Below are positions 58,960 to 64,000 of a stretch of 64,000 bases of DNA, piece after piece. A program made the position numbers and the translations under genes. The notes under the pieces were generated by a model. It ran no database searches and had not been told where the DNA came from. It saw only the letters and a list, made by a program, of their open reading frames with translations. The number at the start of each line of letters is the position of its first letter. Position 1 is the first letter of the stretch. This DNA comes from Devosia naphthalenivorans (lineage in GTDB: Bacteria > Pseudomonadota > Alphaproteobacteria > Rhizobiales > Devosiaceae). The stretch is from positions 496,001 to 560,000 of the forward strand of contig NZ_PYVW01000001.1 in assembly GCF_003056355.1 (NCBI RefSeq), given 5' to 3'.

Positions 58960-59834
58960 GCCAGACCGCAGAACTGATCCTGGACAGCAAGTGCCAACTG
59001 GGTGAGGGACCTATCTGGCACCCTGGTCGGCAACAGCTGTTCTTCTTTGACATCAATGAGCAGACGCTCTTCGCTATCCACGCCAACGGGGAAATAGCGG
59101 ATCAGTGGCTATTCAACGAAACAGTCGCCGCAGCCGCAATCGCTGACGACGAGACGCTTGTGCTGTTCAGCGAATTTGGGCTGAAAGGCTTCCAGATCGC
59201 TACCGGCGGTCTGGCGCCGCTTACCTCGATTGAGGCTGACAACCCGCGTACGCGCAGCAATGACAGCCGGCTGCATCCATCCGGGGCCTTCTGGCTGGGA
59301 ACGATGGACAACACCGAAGCGGAAGAGGCTATCGGCGCGCTCTATCACTACCGCAAGGGGGTTGTGACCCAGCTCAAGTCGGGGGTGCGTGTACCGAATG
59401 CCACGTGCTTCTCACCCGATGGCCGCACCGCGTACTGGACGGACACGCCGACCAAGCAAATCCTGAAGGTAGAGACCGATCCGCAGACTGGCATGCCTGT
59501 CGGCGAGTGGTCAGTGTTCGCCGACGTGTCGGACGGGCGAGGCTTCCCCGATGGTGCTGTCGTGGATAGCGAAGGCTTTCTTTGGAGCGCCAAGTGGGGC
59601 GGCGGCTGTGTTGTTCGCCATGCACCGGATGGCTCCATCGACCGTGTGATCGAAGTTCCGGTGAGCCAGGTCACTTGCCCTGCCTTCGGCGGCCCAGAGC
59701 TGAAGACGCTGTTTATCACCACGGCTGCCAAGAACTTGAGCGCGGAACAACTTGCGGCCGAAAAGGTCGCGGGCGGTCTGTTCGCCATAGACGTTGAAGT
59801 GGCTGGCCAGGCCGAACCGATTATTGCCCTCTGA
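58956..59834 (+). CDS. SMP-30/gluconolactonase family lactonase
   Basis: A 292-residue six-bladed propeller hydrolase. Metal ligands appear in LGEGPIWHPG (Glu), RSNDSRLHPSG (Asn), VPNATCFSPDG and SDGRGFPDGAVVD (Asp). In this cluster it most likely opens galactono-lactone to galactonate, ahead of the dehydratase. No galactose dehydrogenase is in the cluster, so that step must be encoded elsewhere or supplied by a broad enzyme. Confidence 0.88.
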   Translation: MSQTAELILDSKCQLGEGPIWHPGRQQLFFFDINEQTLFAIHANGEIADQWLFNETVAAAAIADDETLVLFSEFGLKGFQIATGGLAPLTSIEADNPRTRSNDSRLHPSGAFWLGTMDNTEAEEAIGALYHYRKGVVTQLKSGVRVPNATCFSPDGRTAYWTDTPTKQILKVETDPQTGMPVGEWSVFADVSDGRGFPDGAVVDSEGFLWSAKWGGGCVVRHAPDGSIDRVIEVPVSQVTCPAFGGPELKTLFITTAAKNLSAEQLAAEKVAGGLFAIDVEVAGQAEPIIAL

Positions 59835-59843
59835 GATCGTATC

Positions 59844-61802
59844 ATGACCACCCCTGCCCTTGGCGTCTGCTACTACCCCGAACATTGGCCTGAGGAGTGG
59901 TGGGAGCGCGACGCGGCGCGAATGGCTGAGGTGGGAATCAAGTTCGTTCGGATAGGCGAGTTTGCCTGGAGCAAACTCGAGCCCAGTCCGGGCAATCTGC
60001 AGTTCGATTGGATGATCCGGGCCATGGACGTGCTCGATCGTCACGAACTGAAGGTGATTGTTGGCACGCCGACCGCTACGCCGCCGCGCTGGATGATAGA
60101 CAAGCGTCCGGACATGCTGCCGGTTGGCCAAGATGGTCGCCAAAAGGGCTTCGGTTCTCGTCGCCACTATGACTTCTCCCATATGGGTTATCGACAGGAG
60201 TCGGCGCGCATTACGCAATTGCTCGTTGAGGCCGTTGGCGGTCATCCGGCGCTGGGCGGTTGGCAGACGGACAACGAATATGGCTGCCATGGCACGACCT
60301 ACTCCTATTCACCGGCGGCCAAGCAGGGCTTCCAGAACTGGCTGGAAGACAAATACAGCACCGTCGATGCCCTCAACCAGGCTTGGGGCAACGTCTTCTG
60401 GTCGATGGAGTACAACAGGTTCGATCAGATCGAGCTTCCTAATCTGCTGGTTTGTGAAGCGGCTCCCGCCCACGATCTCGATTTTCGGCGCTATACTTCG
60501 GACCAGGTCGCCGCATTCAACAAGGTCCAGTACGATATTCTGAAGGCCAGGCGGCCAGATCTTCCGGTCATCCACAACTTCATGGGCCGCTACACCGAGT
60601 TCGATCACTACGATGTGGCTGGGACCCTCGACGTAGCGAGTTGGGACGCTTATCCGCTCGGACACCTTGCGGTCAGCGACGAGCCTGACGAGGTCAAGAC
60701 GACGTATATGCGGCAGGGGGAGCCTGACTATCAGGCCTTCCATCATGACCTTTATCGTGCGGTGGGCCATGGCCGCATGTGGATCATGGAGCAACAGCCG
60801 GGGCCGGTGAACTGGGCAAGTTTCAACCCCGATCCGCTACCTGGAATGCCGCGGCTGTGGGCCTGGGAAGCCTTCGCTCACGGCGCAGAAGTGGTGTCGT
60901 ATTTTCGCTGGCGGCAGGCACCGTTTGCGCAGGAGCAAATGCATGCGGGGCTCCTGCGGCCGGATAGCGAGCCAGCGCCGGCCTACCATGACGCGATGCA
61001 GGTCGCGCAGGAGCTCAAGTCCGTCGGCATTGCCGGAAATGCCGCCAGGGGCCGGGTCGCGATTGTCTTCGATTACCAAAGCGAGTGGGCTTGGGATATC
61101 CAGCCGCAGGCGGCGGGCTTCAGCCATGGTGGGCATGTCAGGGCGCTCTATGCTGCGTTCCGCAAGCACGGCATAGATATTGATATTGTCTCGCCCAAGA
61201 CATCGAGCTTTGCAGGTTACGACATTGTGGCGGTCCCGGCGCTGTTTGCGTGGAACGAAGCGCTTCGGGAGGCCATCGCGGACTATGATGGATATCTGTT
61301 GATCGGTCCGCGGTCCGGCTCCAAGACGGAGAACTTTGCGATACCAGAGCGCCTTGCGCCTGACCTCCCTAGCAATCTGCTCGATGCCAAAGTTATCCGG
61401 ATAGACAGTATTGATCCAAGTATCGAGGTGGAGGTCAAAGGAACCGGTGCTGTCCGGCTCTGGCGCGAGCGGATCGAAACCAATGCGAACGTCGTCATTG
61501 AAGACGTCGAGGGCTGGCCGGTGTTGATGTCTCAGGGAAAACTGCACTATCTGGGCGCTAGTGGCACAAAAGCGCTCGTTCAGCGCGTGGTAGACTATTT
61601 GATCGCAGAAGCTGATCTGCCGACGATTGAGTTGCCGCCGGGTGTTCGTTGTCGGGTTCGCGGCGGCTACCGCGTCTATGTGAACTACAGCACGAGCCCG
61701 GCGTCGCTGAATTTGGCCGAAGACGAGGCGGAATACGTGCTCGGATCGGCGGAAATCCTGCCGGCCGGCGTCAGCGTGGCGCGACTCGCCAAGGTCGGGT
61801 GA
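59844..61802 (+). CDS. Beta-galactosidase, glycoside hydrolase family 42
   Basis: A 652-residue GH42 enzyme that releases galactose from small beta-galactosides. GVCYYPEHWPEEWW opens the barrel; the acid/base Glu145 lies in QTDNEYGCH and the nucleophile Glu316 in WIMEQQPGPVNW. A trimerisation domain and a small beta domain follow. There is no signal peptide, so it acts on imported galactosides in the cytosol. ATG 59844 is nine bases after the lactonase stop. Its last 32 bases overlap the comEC end on the other strand. Confidence 0.93.
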   Translation: MTTPALGVCYYPEHWPEEWWERDAARMAEVGIKFVRIGEFAWSKLEPSPGNLQFDWMIRAMDVLDRHELKVIVGTPTATPPRWMIDKRPDMLPVGQDGRQKGFGSRRHYDFSHMGYRQESARITQLLVEAVGGHPALGGWQTDNEYGCHGTTYSYSPAAKQGFQNWLEDKYSTVDALNQAWGNVFWSMEYNRFDQIELPNLLVCEAAPAHDLDFRRYTSDQVAAFNKVQYDILKARRPDLPVIHNFMGRYTEFDHYDVAGTLDVASWDAYPLGHLAVSDEPDEVKTTYMRQGEPDYQAFHHDLYRAVGHGRMWIMEQQPGPVNWASFNPDPLPGMPRLWAWEAFAHGAEVVSYFRWRQAPFAQEQMHAGLLRPDSEPAPAYHDAMQVAQELKSVGIAGNAARGRVAIVFDYQSEWAWDIQPQAAGFSHGGHVRALYAAFRKHGIDIDIVSPKTSSFAGYDIVAVPALFAWNEALREAIADYDGYLLIGPRSGSKTENFAIPERLAPDLPSNLLDAKVIRIDSIDPSIEVEVKGTGAVRLWRERIETNANVVIEDVEGWPVLMSQGKLHYLGASGTKALVQRVVDYLIAEADLPTIELPPGVRCRVRGGYRVYVNYSTSPASLNLAEDEAEYVLGSAEILPAGVSVARLAKVG

Positions 61803-63918
61803 CATTTGGAATGGCGGTGCGGATGTCGAACCGTGCCGCCGCTTCGTTCCAGACCAGCCAGTGAACGCCGCCTTCGCGGAGATCGTCGGCGTCGATGATC
61901 TGCTTGTTGTGGCAGGTTTGGGGGACGCGGATGCGGGCGATGAGGAGATCGTGCCGCCCACAATCTTCGGCTAGAGCCGAAGCATTCTTTATTATTGACA
62001 CCGAAAAGCGGTCCGTTTGCACGATGCATGCCAGGCTATCGCACCGACTTTGCTTCGTGTTTGCTTCGATCTCGCTTTGATAATGCTCGCTCCAAACATC
62101 GACGGCAAAGCTGCCGGTCCTTCCGGTGACCAGTCCCATGCTGTCGCCCGAGCGGATTGCGACCGCCTGGGTGGAATCTGCGACCAGCAGATCCGGCCGT
62201 TGATCCATGCCGAAGAGCATGATCAGCAAGACCGCGGCCGCAGGTCCGAGCAGGCGCCACCAATTGTTCAGAAATGCGAACCAGCCTAACCCCGCGAGGC
62301 CCAGCACCAAAGCCACACTGGTGAGCAACGGGTTACCAGTCAGCCCTTCGCTCCAACCGGCGACAAGCTCAGCGGCGTCCACCATGCGATCTATGCCCCA
62401 CCCCATGATGGCAACAAACGGCGCTTCAAGGCTGAACGGCATGGCCAACACGGACAGCAACGCAAATGGCATGATGACCAGGCTGACCACCGGAAGCACC
62501 AGCACGTTGCCGACGACGCCCAGTGGCGCTGTTTGTTGGAAGTGGTAAGCGGAAAACAGCAATGTCGCCGTGCCGGCTATGAAGCTGGTCATGGCTGCGG
62601 TCCAGACGGTTATCGCCAATTGAAACGGCCAGCCGCGATCCTTGTCCGGTGCCTTGCGCTGCATTTCATAGGTGCCGATCAGAGCGACCACCGCGGCAAA
62701 CGATAGCTGGAAGCTGGGGCGGAACACGCTGGAGGGATCGATGACGATTATGATGAGTGCCGCGATCGCCACGTTGCGCATGGTCAGCGCCCGGCGACCC
62801 ACTAGGACAGCTCCGAAGATCAGCGCCAGCATGATCGCCGAGCGCAAGGCCGGAACGTTCGCCAAACCTCCCGCGAGCAGCATGTAGCCGGCCGCTGCCG
62901 CAAGCCCAAAAACCGCCGCGATTTTTTTGACGGACAGGAATTTGTCGACGCCTGGCAGCGTCGCGAACAGCAGCCGAACGAGCCAGAACATGCCGCCGGC
63001 AACGATCGAAAGATGCAGACCCGATATCGAGTAGATATGGGCCAAGCCCGAGGCGGCCATGACCTCCCGCGTTTCATCGGTGATCGCACTTTGGTCCCCC
63101 ATGACCATGGCTCGTCCTATGGCTGCGGACGAGCCTTCCAGTACGGCGTCGATCCGCCTGCCGATGCTGCTGCGCGTGCCCTCGACGAATCGCGTCAAGT
63201 CGAAGTGAGTGGCCCGAGACACCAGAGCGAATTCGCTGGTTATGGTCCCGTAGGCACCGATGCCGGAGAAGTAGGAATGAAACTGACCGTCGTGAGAACC
63301 GGGAAGGATAGGTCCGGGTACTGGAATCAGTCGCATCTTGCCGGACAGAACGTCCCCGGGCTCAAGTGGAGGATCAGCCGGGATGACGATACGGGCCTTG
63401 TTTATGGAAACCGGTCGATCGTCGGCCGTGGGCGTTACGTGAGAGATGACGACGCGTTGCCTGTCCGGCGTTGCAGAAATGACCTCGTCAACTGTGGCTT
63501 GGAATGATCCGTAGGCAGGACGCGCAAGCATGTTTGTGCCGAATGCGGCGCCGTGCAGCGGCAGCAGGCACAGGCCAGCCCAGAATGCCATTATGAGGCT
63601 GGCGAGCGGCAGGCGCGGAGTATGCCAGAGGGCCAGAGTGAGAAACGGAAGAGCGACGGCCACTGCTGCGAGGGCCATTCCGTGTGGTTCGAAAGGCAGT
63701 TGCGCATAGATGATCATGCCCAGGATCATCGCGAACGGCAGAAGCACGAAGATGCGCCGGCCGAGGACGGCAGACCTTATTGTTGCGGCGAGGTGGTCTC
63801 GGGGCCGCCAGCGCGAGGCCGTTGGCCGCCACCGCTGAACGGGCACCGGCGACGCGCGCGACGGGCGAGCCAACAGCCCACCTTCTACATCACGCTCGCG
63901 CGTTTGTGTCCCTTGCAC
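61771..63918 (-). CDS. ComEC/Rec2-family DNA-uptake channel protein
   Basis: A 715-residue membrane protein of the ComEC/Rec2 family, the inner-membrane DNA channel in competent bacteria. It has an N-terminal DUF4131-like region, the Competence domain with the diagnostic GLAHIYSISGLHLSIVAGG and about ten hydrophobic segments. The C-terminal tail (from about 560) resembles the metallo-beta-lactamase-like domain but lacks the HxHxDH motif, as is common in alphaproteobacteria. Its normal neighbours lexA and gltX are here separated on the lexA side by the galactonate island. Its stop lies inside the GH42 gene. Confidence 0.92.
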   Translation of the reverse strand: MQGTQTRERDVEGGLLARPSRASPVPVQRWRPTASRWRPRDHLAATIRSAVLGRRIFVLLPFAMILGMIIYAQLPFEPHGMALAAVAVALPFLTLALWHTPRLPLASLIMAFWAGLCLLPLHGAAFGTNMLARPAYGSFQATVDEVISATPDRQRVVISHVTPTADDRPVSINKARIVIPADPPLEPGDVLSGKMRLIPVPGPILPGSHDGQFHSYFSGIGAYGTITSEFALVSRATHFDLTRFVEGTRSSIGRRIDAVLEGSSAAIGRAMVMGDQSAITDETREVMAASGLAHIYSISGLHLSIVAGGMFWLVRLLFATLPGVDKFLSVKKIAAVFGLAAAAGYMLLAGGLANVPALRSAIMLALIFGAVLVGRRALTMRNVAIAALIIIVIDPSSVFRPSFQLSFAAVVALIGTYEMQRKAPDKDRGWPFQLAITVWTAAMTSFIAGTATLLFSAYHFQQTAPLGVVGNVLVLPVVSLVIMPFALLSVLAMPFSLEAPFVAIMGWGIDRMVDAAELVAGWSEGLTGNPLLTSVALVLGLAGLGWFAFLNNWWRLLGPAAAVLLIMLFGMDQRPDLLVADSTQAVAIRSGDSMGLVTGRTGSFAVDVWSEHYQSEIEANTKQSRCDSLACIVQTDRFSVSIIKNASALAEDCGRHDLLIARIRVPQTCHNKQIIDADDLREGGVHWLVWNEAAARFDIRTAIPNVTRPWRVAPR

Positions 63919-64000
63919 CCGACCTGCCCCCGCCCTTGCGCTCGGGCCCTTCTATGCTACACACGGCTTCCAAACTATCCAAGCATTCCGGTCTCATGTC
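63919..64000. other. Upstream region of comEC; possible start of a plus-strand gene at the edge
   Basis: These 82 bases lie between the comEC start and the window end. An ATG at 63996 followed by TC could be the first codons of gltX (glutamyl-tRNA synthetase), which is usually divergent from comEC in Hyphomicrobiales, but only five bases are visible, so this is a guess from gene order. Confidence 0.2.

Overview
The window is GC-rich, tightly packed bacterial chromosome. Its gene orders match Hyphomicrobiales (Alphaproteobacteria), and it could come from a Devosia-like organism, although no rRNA is present to confirm this. Diagnostic blocks are dac-tmk-holB-metG-tatD, tpiA-secG-pyrG-eno, and trpE/G/D/C-moaC-moeA-lexA with comEC. 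LexA boxes of the alphaproteobacterial GTTC-N7-GTTC type point the same way.

Layout: 0-0.8 kb holds a cobalamin riboswitch and the start of a BtuD/FecE-type ATPase (minus strand). 1.3-3.9 kb is a cyanide-insensitive-type cytochrome bd oxidase (cydAB) with an overlapping 38-codon DUF2474 mini-gene. 3.9-10.8 kb has a sugar-kinase gene divergent from an Rbs-type ABC importer, then a phosphoribosyltransferase and an M20 amidohydrolase. 10.9-20.1 kb is a purine-salvage region: a seven-gene minus-strand operon (two nucleoside hydrolases, a PotABCD-type importer, an MtaD-like deaminase) divergent from an adenine deaminase.

20.1-25.9 kb is the most unusual part. An F420-dependent glucose-6-phosphate dehydrogenase (fgd) is followed by cofE (F420-0:glutamate ligase), a three-gene importer resembling the proposed actinobacterial F420-0 transporter, and a second luciferase-like F420-type oxidoreductase. 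Both oxidoreductase genes carry the same palindrome, TTTGACC-N4-GGTCAAA, in their promoter regions. No F420-0 synthesis gene is visible. The simplest reading is that the cell imports the coenzyme precursor, adds the glutamate tail and uses it: a coenzyme-salvage module, probably laterally acquired.

25.9-55 kb is mostly conserved housekeeping: DNA replication and tRNA charging (holB, tmk, metG), wall enzymes (D,D-carboxypeptidase, RlpA), B12-dependent metH, folD with a structured leader, AMP nucleosidase, glycolysis (eno, tpiA), pyrG, secG, a PpiD-like foldase, tryptophan synthesis, moaC/moeA and lexA. 55.3-61.8 kb is a galactoside/galactonate catabolic island (GH42 beta-galactosidase, lactonase, IlvD/Edd-type dehydratase, DgoK, DgoA) lying between lexA and comEC, which are normally neighbours in this order. 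comEC closes the window.

A REP-like palindromic family (copies near 25.9, 50.0 and 55.1 kb) shows compensatory stem changes. No tRNA, rRNA, transposase gene or CRISPR array was seen.
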